The notes below the pieces were generated by a model. The model had not been told where the DNA came from, did not search any database, and saw only the letters and a list, made by a program, of their open reading frames with translations. Shown here piece by piece: positions 20,601-28,391 of a stretch of DNA of 30,707 nt (position 1 is the stretch's first letter; each line of letters opens with the position of its first letter). A program made the translations under genes and the position numbers. Source of the DNA: Gnetum montanum (taxonomy: Eukaryota > Streptophyta > Gnetopsida > Gnetales > Gnetaceae); contig MNCI01004971.1 of NCBI GenBank assembly GCA_015680685.1, positions 33,090 through 63,796 of the forward strand, read 5' to 3'.

Positions 20601-23600
20601 GCATACCCCTTGGAATCAAACCCATTACATGCATATCACAAGCCATATGCACTAACCAAGTGAGCTATGCCTCACTAGCAGACACCAAAACCAAAATTAA
20701 CTACTAGTAATGACAATAGTTCCTACAAGGAGCTCTGCACATTACTCTGACAACCTATGCATCTCTTTACAGATTCATTCTTCCATCACTCTTAACAAAT
20801 TTCCACACAACATTGTTGTGGCAATTGTAGTATCTTGAAACAACTTTCCCAGAAAAAATTTGGCCTGTCTGTTATTTGGGTTTGAATGGCTTGAATTTGT
20901 AGCGTCTCACCAAATAAGCCCCACAGCTGGCACATTAAAGGATGTAGAATATTACATGAGAAAGATTTGAAATTATATGCAGAACTTACAGGCTGTGCAC
21001 TGATATTTTTTTTTCAGTAAATCAATTTCTGCATGAATTTCCACAATCCAACTATTTTTCAATTTTTAATAACGATCAATCATGATGTCTAAAAAATCAT
21101 GATCATTTGGCAATTAATCATATGCCTAAATAATTTAAAAGAATACATCTCATTTGATCAATTTTGGATTGTGAAGGAAGGTGACCTGCAATTAATTGAA
21201 CAAACATTGTAAGGGTTGCAATGGATTCAGAGGTCTGTTCAAATTTAATACATTATTGTTCTTAAAGAACTGATTTTTACAGGCCATTTACATTGCATCA
21301 TCTCATTATCTTCGACCATAGAAACAACAGGAAATTAACCTCATATGAGAAAGTAACACAAAATTGATTGAATTGCACTCAAACTAATAAATCAAGGTGT
21401 TTATATGACAAGATCTTTGAGGATTACCTGTTCCAGGCTCCACACAAGCTGAGGTCGAAACTTGGCAATAAAACTTGGAGAACGTAGCTGCTGCAAGAAA
21501 ACCTATCAATTATCCAACCAAATCTTCATGATAGATGAATATAAACCCTTGAAAGAACTGGTACATGTTCTCAAGATAGATGTAATTAATTCTTTTATGT
21601 GGACCAATATTAGTAGCTTAAACCAATATAGCATAGTAAGCTAGATCAAAGCATCAAATATTTGATATTGTTGGATATTTGTATATTCCTAGTTTTTCAC
21701 AACTTCTGTTGAACATGAATTATCTTTAAGACCTAGATTACTAGTTCTAATGTATTATACACACGGATTATGCATCAAGCAAAAGGTAGGCAGCTTTCTG
21801 ACTTTAGACCAACTTTATACATTGAAAAACAACAAAATTGAAGAATACATTTAAATCCCTGATGTGCTAAACCAGTTTTCAAAAGCTTAGGAGAAACGGA
21901 GTTTACCATTTAGAAAAGTAAAAATCTGGTGAACTAAACAAATTTCATGCACCAACGGTTGTCATGTGTATCCATTAGGTATTTGATCAAACAAACATTC
22001 AAACGGTTGTCATGTGTTTCCATTAGGTATTTGATCAAACAAACATTCAAACGGTTGTCATGTGTTTCCATTAGGTATTTGATCAAACAAACATTCAAAC
22101 GGTTGTCATGTGTATCCATTAGGTATTTGATCAAACAAACATTCAAACGGTTGCATTTAAATGCAACAACATTAATTACCATTTTCCCTTGATGAACCTG
22201 ATCAATTGCATCACTTGCTTCCATGACCTTTAAAATAGCACCATCAGAAGCACTTGATTCTACCTCATAACCATTAGAACGCCAATTTCGCAAACCTCCA
22301 TCCAATACCCAGACGTTATCATGTCCAAATATCCTAAACATCCTGCAGAAGAAACTCACATCATCAACATACGAGAAGAAATTAACTTTACCAAAAAGAT
22401 TATCTATACCATAATAAACATGTAATTGGACCATGCAAAGAGACACTTACCACCATACACGAGCAGAACTAAAAATCCCCTTTCCATCATATACAATTAC
22501 TTTGTCTTCATTATTGATTCCAAGAGCTGATACAGCAGCTGAAAATGCTCTTTCAGATGGCAGCATATGTGGAAGCTGCAACAACGTTACATGTGCATCA
22601 TCTATATCAACAAAGTGCATAATCCACAGAAATAACATCTATTTAGTTCGTTACAACATGAGAATTTTGTTTTTTAGTCTTGCCCAGCATGAATAGCAGG
22701 CTTATATCCAAGGTGATACACTAGCTGTATTTATAGCAAACAGCTGTAAATATAAATATCTTAATATCACGAGGCTAGCCATATGTTTCGGACACTGCCA
22801 TTCAAAAATAGAAAGCAAGTATAAAATTAAAATTAAAAAGGATATAATTTTTTTAGACATGACAAAAACAAGAAATGAAAATATCAACTTATTTATGATC
22901 TACTATCATCATCATCATCCTAGGCTTGTCCCAATGAAATGGCGTCAGCTACTTATTTAAGATTCTATGCTATGTGAAAATGATTAAGTGTTTTATATAA
23001 CATAGAAACAGGCATTAACTACTTTTCGTTTAAACAATACAAGTAACAGTGAAAATTCTAGAGCTGTAAAAGCAGTGTAGATCCTCAAAAAATCAAATAC
23101 CATAACGACTAATTTCGTTAACAGTTAGGTTTAGCATTTTTCTATGCATGTAAATATTCTAAATTTTATGTAAACATATGGTAAAGCTTGACATACACTT
23201 GAATTTTGATCAGAAATTTTGTCAACATCAAAGAACACTGCACCAGGAATATGAGCATCCTGCATAAAAGGAACGTGCATTCTATTCAAGATTAGTTATA
23301 ATTTTAAATAATTTAACATTCAAATTGTCATACAACAATTTCTGCACATAAATCTAACCAAAAGAGAAATTTCTACCATTTTCCCAAATTCACTAATATT
23401 AAAACATGAATATACCCCAAAAAATAATTGAAGTACATCTAACTAGTAGATTAGCAAACTAAAGAGAATGAAATTCGATTCAAAAGATATTTAAAACCCA
23501 TAATCATCAAAGCCCTCATGTTGCAAGAGAATTCAATTACAAAAATCCATTGTTAAACAAACAGTTTATTCAAATTAATATATCTGAACACCAGATACCT

Positions 23601-26600
23601 GATACTCCTGCAGAGGATTTCGCTGTTCATTTGGTAAATACCATGAAGCATCTATAACCTACACAAATCAAAAAGTGACAAGAAAATTAAAACAGGAAAT
23701 ATAAAATGCTACTTAGCTTTGGAATTCTAAGACCCCTGATCATTGAAAGTTTGACTAAAAGAAATTGCTAAAATATTGAGAAACTGTCAAATATGGTGGT
23801 GGGCAAAATAAGTGTTGGAAAATAAAGACAGCATATAGAATAGCATTAACTGCCTAATTCTTTGAAACTGTCAAGATTAAATCAAGATCAGGCATGTTTA
23901 AATGCCATAAAGATGATCAATAACTTTTTTCATTTTTTCATTTTTTCCTACAACTAGCTGTTTTAATTTTTTTCCTTTTTCCTACAACTAGGCATTTTAA
24001 GTTTTTCTTTTTTTTTTCTTTTTTCATACAAATAGCTGCTTTTATTATAGCCATTATATCTTTTAAAAATTATTTTTTCTTTTTTCTTTTTTCCTGCAAC
24101 TAGCCATTTTTATTATTCTAAAACTAACCATTACCCACTACATCTCAGCTAATCATTAACTATAATGCTATTTATTCTCTCTCTAATCCTTAAGAAATCA
24201 ATTGCAACTGATGATGAATCTAGTTTGATTCAAAATATATATTTTTTTAAAAAAGATAGCATTATAGTTACCAATCAGGTCATAATTAAATGGTTAATTG
24301 ATCAGGTTAGATTTGCGGTTATAACCAAATCAGGTCACAATTGGAGTTTTGCTTTTGCCTGATGATGTATCTAGTTTGATTTAAAACATTTTTATCAAAC
24401 AAAATAAAGATAGCATTATAGTTACCAATCATATGGAAGCTCTAGATGGTATGATGATGATTTCAATTTTTTATACCTTTCAATTGGGTGCTTATGTAAT
24501 GGACCCTTCGTTATATTCCTTAGTTGAATCCAAACAACCAAAGAAATTTCCAGGTGGATTCCAAAATTTTGTTATTTATAAAATCTTCCATTTTTAGATT
24601 AAATATATGTCTAATATAAAATTGTTTTGCAAAAAGGATTTTATCACAAGGGTCTTAGATCTGCTCTTGAAGCTTTGTGTTATGACATTGTCATTGATAG
24701 AGTGCGTTAGCATTTATGGAATCAAGTTTAACTTCTATCTTGATATTGCTTAAGGATAAACTATGGTTGATATTCGTAGCAGTAAAGAGGCAGTGAAGCA
24801 ACATGCTGGTGTGCAAGAAATGAAAATGTTAACAAGGATCTTAAGAATTATAAGAAAATATAGAATTAGGTTATTCTTGAAGTACAACAAGTCTAAAAGT
24901 AGGACCAATTTGTGATTCAATTAAAGAGAGCAGCCTCAGATGACAGTGCCATGTCTACACTAGACCAGAAAGTAAGCCTATCATAACATATGACTTTAAA
25001 TTCTCCAAAGGCCAAAAAAGATGAAGACCAAAAGAAAAAAAAAAAGGTGAAAAAGCAGGGTCAGACATGGTAAAGCTGTATCATGACATCCGAGTGACAT
25101 GATATACTGCAGTCAATCTACGAAAAAAAATGGTTTTCTGTAATCTAAAACACCATTTGAGATCTATAGCGTTACTTTAGAATCTTTGTTTCAAAATGTT
25201 TTCAATAATATTAGATTGCTCCAAAATGATAAGCTGAGTAGAAGTTATGGGCTGTTTTCTTAAGCATTAGGAGCATGGATTTTCCGGGACAACTATCAGT
25301 TTCAGAAAATGGAATTCGGTAAATATGAGATAGGCATGTGACAAGGCCCTCTAAAGATGCCTAGATAGTTTTAAATAAACGAACAAAGAAAATATCATGT
25401 TATTTTTTCAAGCTTTGCAAGCACGGATTTTTGAAGGAAATTATCTCTTTCAAGAAGTTAGAAATTAAAAATTATAAGATAGGCAGGTTATAGTGCCTTC
25501 CAACGATGCCAAGACTATTTTAAATGAATTAACAGAGTTCTGACGATACCAAGACTGTTTTAAATGAATGACCAGAGTTAAAGTCACGAGCTTTTCGCCA
25601 TGATAGTTAAGTGAGCTTGCAAACTCATTTCTCATCAAAATGGCAAGTATATTGCATGAAGAGAAAGGAACAGAGAAGAAGTAAAGAACACAAAATCTGT
25701 AGTTATTGTGAGTTATTTAAGCTATCAGTGTCAATGCTAGAGATGACACTAGAGAATTATATAGAAGATGTGTTCAAGTTATATGAATATTAGACACATC
25801 TACTCTCCCCTGAGGATCTACTCTCCCCTGAGGATCTATTGCTACTGCATCATTAGTGTGACGAATCCTTTACGTCTATACAGACATAATCAAATATCGG
25901 TTTCAGTCTCTTTTCAATATATATTTTTGGAGATACGTATTCAGCCTTGCCGGACGGATGGGACTTAGAACAAAGGATATGCAGAGACATGATGTAGCTT
26001 GCGGAGTAAATAATAAATTTAAAAATTTCTAGTTTGCTGTATTTAATTACCTTTATTAGAACATAGTCGTGAAGCCAGGTAAGCTGGGAATTGAAAAAAC
26101 CCCATAGGCATAAAATAATAAACACGAACTTGGCAGACACATTGTTCGGAAATTGGAATCCGGAATTTGAATATGCTTTACCTTGACATGAGGATTGTTG
26201 AGGTTGCGATGGAGCCAATGAGAAGAAACTACTGGCTCATCTACAGCCGGATCGCTGCAGTCTACGTCTAAGGAGGAGGAAGAACTGCTTGAGAAGGAGG
26301 CGCAACCCTGGCCACTACCGGCCATTAACGGCTCGGGCACATGTGGAAACATGGACGCAGCTCCCGCTGAAGACGCAGAAACTATGAGCGGCGTCTGAAG
26401 ACGAAGAATTGACAAGAAGAGAATTGCAGTGTGTATCTGTTAGGTCACCAGGGTTCAAAGCCAGAACTAGGGCTCTTGCAAAACACGTAATTTGCACAAG
26501 CAGAAGTGCAAAACTGAGACAAAGTAAGTATTACCTGCATCACAGCAGAGGTGCAACGGCGAAACAGGAGAGTTTTGGCGTTGTGATGATAATTAAGATA

Positions 26601-26699
26601 ATAAGATCGGCGAAACGCAGAAGACGTGAGGCGCGCAGCGGCAGCCGCGCGTGTGGTAGCCATGGAAGCTGCCATCGCTCTTGCTATCGTCATGGCCAT
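8517..26699 (-). CDS. STR1: 3-mercaptopyruvate/thiosulfate sulfurtransferase, 12 coding exons
   Basis: Enzymes of this family move sulfur from 3-mercaptopyruvate (or thiosulfate) through a cysteine persulfide to thiols or cyanide; plant members act in mitochondria or cytosol. The model joins, in transcript order, 26699-26535, 26394-26182, 23658-23599, 23259-23197, 22575-22451, 22342-22180, 21490-21428 (or its twin 17162-17100), 12986-12928, 11842-11761, 10538-10475, 8773-8706 and 8624-8517. All junctions are GT-AG and the phases agree, giving 410 residues. Residues 1 to about 55 are Arg/Ala/Ser-rich without acids, like a transit peptide. Rhodanese domain 1 spans about 106-245 (DGKGIFSSARVWW; WVLDGG). 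Domain 2 spans about 270-395, with HIDARGKARFDG, the substrate-binding Arg region EPRKGVRSGH, and the loop CGTGVTA with nucleophile Cys364. That loop is of mercaptopyruvate-sulfurtransferase type, not the rhodanese CRxGx[RT] type. Introns total over 16 kb and are full of repeats. The exon boundaries are inferred without transcript data. Confidence 0.9.
8706..8773 (-). CDS. STR1: STR1 exon 11: catalytic cysteine loop
   Basis: Encodes Gly353 (split) to Leu375: VSLESPIVASCGTGVTACVL. Cys364 is the persulfide-forming nucleophile. The loop CGTGVTA is diagnostic for mercaptopyruvate sulfurtransferase as opposed to thiosulfate-specific rhodanese. The acceptor is TGCACAG|GAGTTT, the donor GCATTG|GTATGC. 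Confidence 0.94.
8774..10474 (-). other. STR1 intron 10
   Basis: A 1.7-kb intron between the catalytic-loop exon and exon 10. The part 8880-9480 is less AT-rich than its surroundings and has an old-transposon look, but no family was recognised. No coding segment of STR1 is missing here: exons 10 and 11 join in frame. Confidence 0.7.
10475..10538 (-). CDS. STR1: STR1 exon 10
   Basis: Encodes residues 332-352 plus one base of Gly353 (VLNESQELL ... ERFTKE). This is the less conserved helix region before the catalytic loop; assignment rests on position, phase and the 'LL....L..RF' pattern. The acceptor is TTGCAG|GTCTTG, the donor GAAG|GTATTA. Confidence 0.82.
10539..11760 (-). other. STR1 intron 9
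   Basis: A 1.2-kb AT-rich intron. No repeat family or additional exon was recognised. Confidence 0.7.
11761..11842 (-). CDS. STR1: STR1 exon 9
   Basis: Completes Arg304 and encodes 305-331: FDGTALEPRKGVRSGHVPGS and on to FPFSE. Arg304 and Arg313 match the substrate-carboxylate-binding arginines known in this family. The usual Pro before EPR is Leu here. The acceptor is TTCCAG|GTTC, the donor GTGAG|GTAACT. Confidence 0.9.
11843..12927 (-). other. STR1 intron 8
   Basis: A 1.1-kb intron. On the plus strand it is pyrimidine-rich and carries chance open frames (11911-12240 and 12311-12598) without recognisable motifs. Confidence 0.7.
12928..12986 (-). CDS. STR1: STR1 exon 8
   Basis: Encodes residues 285-303 plus two bases of Arg304: VKQNIED ... 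HIDARGKAR. This matches the 'DAR..ARF' region of domain 2. The acceptor is TAATAG|GTGAAG, the donor GCTAG|GTATTT, phase 2. Confidence 0.9.
13722..13790 (+). repeat. Decayed tRNA-derived SINE piece
   Basis: Contains TGTGGCTTG, then GGTTCAATGATTCAATCC (a B-box-like phrase with a small duplication) and CTGAGACATATACAGG. The same blocks in the same order occur on the minus strand of the SINE head at 16347-16265 (ATGGCTTG, GGGTTTGATTCC, CTGAGACCTGTATA). Confidence 0.4.
14531..15329 (+). mobile_element. 5'-truncated LINE insertion with poly(A) tail and 14-base target duplication
   Basis: The 14 bases AACATTGTAAAGCA flank the insertion at 14531-14544 and 15316-15329. The insert ends in an A-rich tail (about 15300-15315) preceded by a GT-rich 3' untranslated region. 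That region resembles the tail of the second LINE at 19020-19196 (shared CCCTGGGTTAG, a C-run block, then CCCGAC and a T-rich block before poly(A)). The first 350 bases carry an open frame, 14577-14933, that is not obviously LINE protein. Orientation is opposite to the host gene. Confidence 0.8.
14577..14933 (+). pseudogene. Open frame at the 5' end of the LINE insert, possible captured transcript
   Basis: The 118-codon frame contains QAQESKAGRWLQEGHCP followed by an unrelated-looking part (WKMREFLSFQEATNF, REILDRVHF). The first block resembles, from memory, a conserved plant protein of unknown function; the rest may be LINE-derived. This would fit a template switch during retrotransposition. 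The open frame is too short and too chimeric to be a working gene. Confidence 0.35.
16271..16347 (-). mobile_element. tRNA-derived SINE head, copy A
   Basis: On the minus strand an A-box-like TAGCTCACTTGG (16339-16328) is followed, 32 bases on, by a B-box-like GGGTTTGATTCC (16295-16284). The B box differs from the consensus GGTTCGANTCC at one core position. Order and spacing fit a tRNA-related pol III promoter at a SINE 5' end. No full tRNA fold was evident. Confidence 0.55.
17100..17162 (-). CDS. STR1: STR1 exon 7, copy A (nearer exon 8)
   Basis: Identical to copy B at base level, with both splice sites intact, and contiguous with exon 8 and the downstream exons. Its length is a multiple of three, so using both copies would add 21 residues in frame and duplicate the start of rhodanese domain 2. 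Very likely either one copy is used or one copy is an assembly artefact (see findings). Confidence 0.6.
17629..17825. repeat. 48-base minisatellite, 4 units, copy A
   Basis: Four units start GGTTGTCATGTGT, followed by 5 bases of a fifth, at which point the assembly gap begins. Units differ only at one A/T site (order A,T,A,A). Because 48 is a multiple of three, both strands stay open, giving artificial 16-residue repeats. Confidence 0.95.
17826..18375. other. Assembly gap, 550 N
   Basis: A run of 550 undetermined bases, starting 5 bases into a fifth minisatellite unit and ending inside a LINE ORF1. Any translation across it is meaningless. Confidence 1.
18376..18941 (-). pseudogene. LINE ORF1 piece with CCHC zinc knuckle
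   Basis: About 188 codons stay open from 18941 to the gap. The order is a hydrophobic DVLKEVVLVFPSGEE, EYENL, then a knuckle CHFCGKSSHSIDVC (C-x2-C-x4-H-x4-C) at about residues 42-55, then NGWIKVKQKG and a Pro/Ser/Lys-rich tail. This matches the C-terminal half of plant LINE ORF1. The reading frame upstream of 18941 is closed by a stop, so it is truncated. Confidence 0.7.
18376..19196 (+). mobile_element. LINE with inverted 5' part and plus-strand poly(A) tail
   Basis: The right part (about 19020-19196) is a LINE 3' end on the plus strand: GT-rich tail, CTCAGTAATATAATCCCGAC, then an A-rich tail. The left part (18941-18376) encodes LINE ORF1 on the minus strand. That is the pattern left by twin-priming, in which the 5' part of a LINE copy is inverted and the middle lost. 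The left end lies in the N gap, so a flanking target duplication cannot be confirmed. Confidence 0.65.
19208..20095 (-). other. Unclassified segment, possible retroelement gag relic
   Basis: On the minus strand a short open start (VPSTKSKVQEVKTQL, at about 19972) is followed by broken, lysine- and glutamine-rich coding-like text. The composition resembles decayed Ty3/gypsy gag, but no domain can be proven. The segment is present left of copy B and missing left of copy A of the 2.06-kb duplication. Confidence 0.25.
20599..20675 (-). mobile_element. tRNA-derived SINE head, copy B
   Basis: Identical partner of the copy at 16271, with A box at 20667-20656 and B box at 20623-20612 on the minus strand. 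It is part of the larger duplication, not an independent insertion. Confidence 0.55.
21428..21490 (-). CDS. STR1: STR1 exon 7, copy B (nearer exon 6)
   Basis: Encodes 21 residues (20 if the second of two tandem acceptors is used), ending FRPQLVWSLEQ, the start of rhodanese domain 2. The donor is GAACAG|GTAATC. The base sequence is identical to copy A, 4328 bases to the left. This copy lies on the same uninterrupted sequence as exons 1-6, so it is the one certainly linked to them. Confidence 0.88.
21491..22179 (-). other. STR1 intron 6 (up to exon 7 copy B)
   Basis: A 689-base intron that starts at the exon 6 donor, passes through the 48-base minisatellite, and ends at the tandem acceptor CAGCAG of exon 7. 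No other element was recognised. Confidence 0.75.
21957..22153. repeat. 48-base minisatellite, 4 units, copy B
   Basis: Same array as at 17629, with the variable site reading A,T,T,A. It ends only 26 bases from the splice donor of STR1 exon 6 (22180). On the minus strand it is in frame with that exon. Confidence 0.95.
22180..22342 (-). CDS. STR1: STR1 exon 6
   Basis: Completes Trp209 and encodes residues 210-263 (MFRIFGHDNVWVLDGGL ... VHQGKM), the end of rhodanese domain 1. The acceptor is TCTGCAG|GATG, the donor AAAATG|GTAATT. The frame stays open for 81 codons past the donor, through a 48-bp minisatellite in the following intron (see findings). Confidence 0.92.
22451..22575 (-). CDS. STR1: STR1 exon 5
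   Basis: Encodes residues 168-208 plus two bases of Trp209. It holds LPHMLPSERAF and VIVYDGKGIFSSARVW. In this non-catalytic domain, the position matching the active-site loop reads DGKGIFS and lacks cysteine, as usual in the family. The donor is GTGG|TAAGT-like, read as GTATGGTG|GTAAGT, phase 2. Confidence 0.92.
22576..23196 (-). other. STR1 intron 4
   Basis: A 621-base intron containing an Au-like SINE tail phrase at 22902-22957 (CATCATCATCATCCTAGG, then CCCAATGAAATGGCGTCAGCTAC on the plus strand). Otherwise AT-rich. Confidence 0.65.
22902..22957 (-). repeat. Au-like SINE 3' fragment 3
   Basis: The best-preserved of three similar phrases in the window: ATCATCATCATCCTAGGCTT, a block equivalent to CCCAA..AATTGG, then GTCAGCTAC. 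It lies in STR1 intron 4 and shares orientation with the two in the intergenic region. Confidence 0.45.
23197..23259 (-). CDS. STR1: STR1 exon 4
   Basis: Encodes residues 147-167, including AHIPGAVFFDVD, a family hallmark, and ending DQNSS. Boundaries TGCAG|GATGCT and TCAAGT|GTATGT keep phase 0 and join cleanly to LPHMLP of the next exon. Confidence 0.9.
23260..23598 (-). other. STR1 intron 3
   Basis: A 339-base AT-rich intron between two micro-exons. Nothing else was recognised. Confidence 0.75.
23599..23658 (-). CDS. STR1: STR1 exon 3
   Basis: Encodes residues 127-146, starting VIDASWYLP and ending LQEYQ. This is the conserved 'DASWYLP...RN' segment of domain 1. The exon is a 60-base micro-exon flanked by TGTAG| and |GTATCT, phase 0 on both sides. 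Confidence 0.9.
23919..24115. repeat. Degenerate pyrimidine-rich array
   Basis: A phrase like TTTTTTCCTACAACTAGC(T/C)ATTTTA recurs four times with runs of T and C between. On the transcribed (minus) strand it is purine-rich. No coding content. Confidence 0.7.
24209..24431. repeat. Direct repeat pair of about 70 bases
   Basis: 24209-24277 and 24360-24431 share TGATGATG(A/T)ATCTAGTTTGAT and AAGATAGCATTATAGTTACC. The spacer of about 80 bases has AATCAGGTCA phrases. This may be a decayed small transposon or an old tandem duplication. Confidence 0.6.
25268..25580. repeat. Old tandem duplication of about 150 bases
   Basis: Blocks GCA(T/C)GGATTTT, ATAAGATAGGCA or GAGATAGGCA, GATGCC(T)A(A)GA and TAGTTTTAAAT/ACTATTTTAAAT recur in order near 25271-25385 and 25431-25530. 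A third partial copy of the last block lies at 25540-25580. Confidence 0.5.
26182..26394 (-). CDS. STR1: STR1 exon 2: linker and start of rhodanese domain 1
   Basis: Encodes residues 56-126. The acceptor follows a pyrimidine-rich stretch ending CTTCAG; the donor is CAAG|GTAAAG, phase 0. A run of seven serines precedes the family motif DEPVVSSHWLHRNL, the start of the first rhodanese domain. Internal Met codons before the domain could in principle start a form lacking the presequence. Intron 1 (26395-26534) is only 140 bases. Confidence 0.87.
26535..26699 (-). CDS. STR1: STR1 exon 1: transit peptide
   Basis: Encodes residues 1-55. It begins at the first ATG after a GC-rich leader and ends ATGCAG|GTAATA, phase 0. 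The peptide has many Arg, Ala, Ser and Thr and no Asp or Glu, with RRS and FRR clusters, as in mitochondrial presequences. Further in-frame ATGs lie at codons 3, 9 and 13, so the exact start is open. Targeting is inferred, not measured. Confidence 0.82.
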
Positions 26700-26971
26700 C
26701 CCCCGATCTGCCAAAAACAAATCTCAAACTCAACTCATCACAACTCAAGTCAACTGGTGCAGAATTCAATTAAATTGAGGCGCAACGAAATAGATTGCTG
26801 ATTCTGAACTACTGTCGTTGGCGGATTCAACTTCCTTAGTGGCATAAGTCACTCTGCGGCTGTGTTCCTCGGTGCCGCCGTTCGCCTTTTCCCTGCAACG
26901 CTCTCTCGCTACTACTACTGAATAAACAAATTGAATCGCTCGAGCTTAACTTTGTTGGATTTTCCTTACTC
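26700..26971 (-). promoter_or_regulatory. Presumed promoter and 5' leader of STR1
   Basis: This is the only host-like, relatively GC-rich stretch upstream of the start codon, with CT-rich and GCCGCC-containing parts around 26860-26915. No convincing TATA box was found. On the plus strand an ATG at 26972 opens a 17-codon reading frame up to a possible AAG|GTTTTT donor, so divergent transcription is possible but unproven. The role is inferred from position. Confidence 0.35.
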
Positions 26972-27179
26972 CATGATTGCTAGCACTAACTATGGTTTAC
27001 GTGGAGCTCCTCCATTGATAAGGTTTTTTATCTTTTTGCTTTTTGTTTTTGTTTGTGCGGTTAATTGAATTGCCCCTTTTTTATGGCAATTTCACTTGTG
27101 TATCGCAAATTCGGTTAATTTAATTTCAATTTTTATTGGAATTTAATTCAAATTTTAGGTGTTTAGTTCATTGTTTTAT

Positions 27180-27960
27180 TAGGCAAGAGTTTGTAGCTAG
27201 TGGCATTCAAGGCATGGTTACATTCCTTGATAATTCTTTTAATGTATCCTAGGTATGGTAGAATTTGTTGATTTGATGATGGTTTCTAAGGCTCTTGATT
27301 TTAGTGTTTTCAATCATCGTTATGCTTTATTGATTATTGGAAAGTGGACTCCCTCTTTTAATCTAGCATCTCTTGAATTTCAAACAGTTGCTTGTTTTGT
27401 TGAATTGTTGAATCTTTCATTAATTTTTGAAAAAGTTAAAATGGATATTGTCTCTCAAATTGGGTCAATCAAGCATTTTGAAACCCTACCTATAGTTAGT
27501 GGTTTTTGTAGAATTCAATATATGACTAAAGTGGATCTTGATTCACTTAAGAGAGATTCTTCTATTGACAAAATTGATTATGTGAAGAAGGTTGTTTATT
27601 ACAGTCTTCCAAAGTCATGTCACTATTGTCATAAAAAAGGATCATATGTTTGACTCATGTTTTTTTATGTTACAAAAAAAGGTTATGCAAGCACGTCAAC
27701 AACAAGCTACTTCCAATGCTATTAAAGTTTGTTCTACATATGTTATAGATTTTACTAACGTTTTTTTATAAATGCTACAAAGCCTACAATGATTTCTTCT
27801 CCTAATGTTTCAATAGTTAGCTCATCCTTTCATTTTATTATTGTTCAACAAAATGTATTTTTGAGGAAGCTTTTTATGAAATCAGTTTCAATGAATTTTT
27901 CAATAACTAAGGGGAAACAAATATGTATTTGTAAGGTCTCATAGAAACCTATTATTGATT
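27180..27960 (+). pseudogene. LINE ORF1 relic with mutated zinc knuckle
   Basis: The 132-codon frame at 27255-27653 contains RYALLIIGKWTPSFN, ELLNLSLIFEKV, DIVSQIGSIKHF, QYMTKVDLDSLK and PKSCHYCHKKGSYV. This is the DUF4283-like region followed by a CCHC knuckle whose His is Tyr and which then meets a stop. Decayed tail sequence continues to about 28380. It is paralogous to the relic at 3945-4925, at a similar distance from a minus-strand LTR. Confidence 0.65.
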
Positions 27961-28391
27961 CATATGATTTTCAAATAGTTCTTTACAATAAAAAAGTCAA
28001 GAAAGTCTATCTATTGACGAATATATACCAAATCTTCAAAATGGTCAGCATATTCAAGATCTTTTAATTACTGATAATTCATTTGTAGCTATTAGTCAAT
28101 TTACAAAGATAAATTTTTAAATAATGTTGATAATACTAACAAGGCAAGTGCCTCCTCCACATTCATCTAATGTTAATCTTTTCATAGAATGTCCAAGATC
28201 TTGCTACTAGTCCTTGGACAAAGGTTGGCAGTGCTTTCCTTGCATGTAGCATTTAGTTCCTAATTTTATTCTTCTTCAAACAATTAAAATTTCCAATTTA
28301 GATATATTCATGGCTAGTAACAGTATTCTTCGTGACTCTATAGTATTATACACTAATCGTAATATTAGTCAAGGTGGTGCAGGTCACATTA

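Larger units (their letters stand above)
20096..22153. repeat. Duplicated 2.06-kb segment, copy B
   Basis: Partner of 15768-17825. The sequence continues without a break past its right end into STR1 exon 6 (22180). Its left border (TCAATACATGG) follows about 890 bases that are absent next to copy A. Confidence 0.92.
23659..26181 (-). other. STR1 intron 2
   Basis: A 2.5-kb intron. It holds a pyrimidine-rich degenerate array (23919-24115), a spaced 70-base direct repeat (24209 and 24360), an old tandem duplication (25268-25580) and an 18-base tandem pair (25799-25834). No recognisable transposon proteins. Confidence 0.7.

Noticed and set aside
8517-26699. Classifying the enzyme as a thiosulfate-only rhodanese or a Cdc25-like phosphatase
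   Set aside because: The active loop is CGTGVTA and two full rhodanese domains are present, which is the mercaptopyruvate sulfurtransferase pattern.
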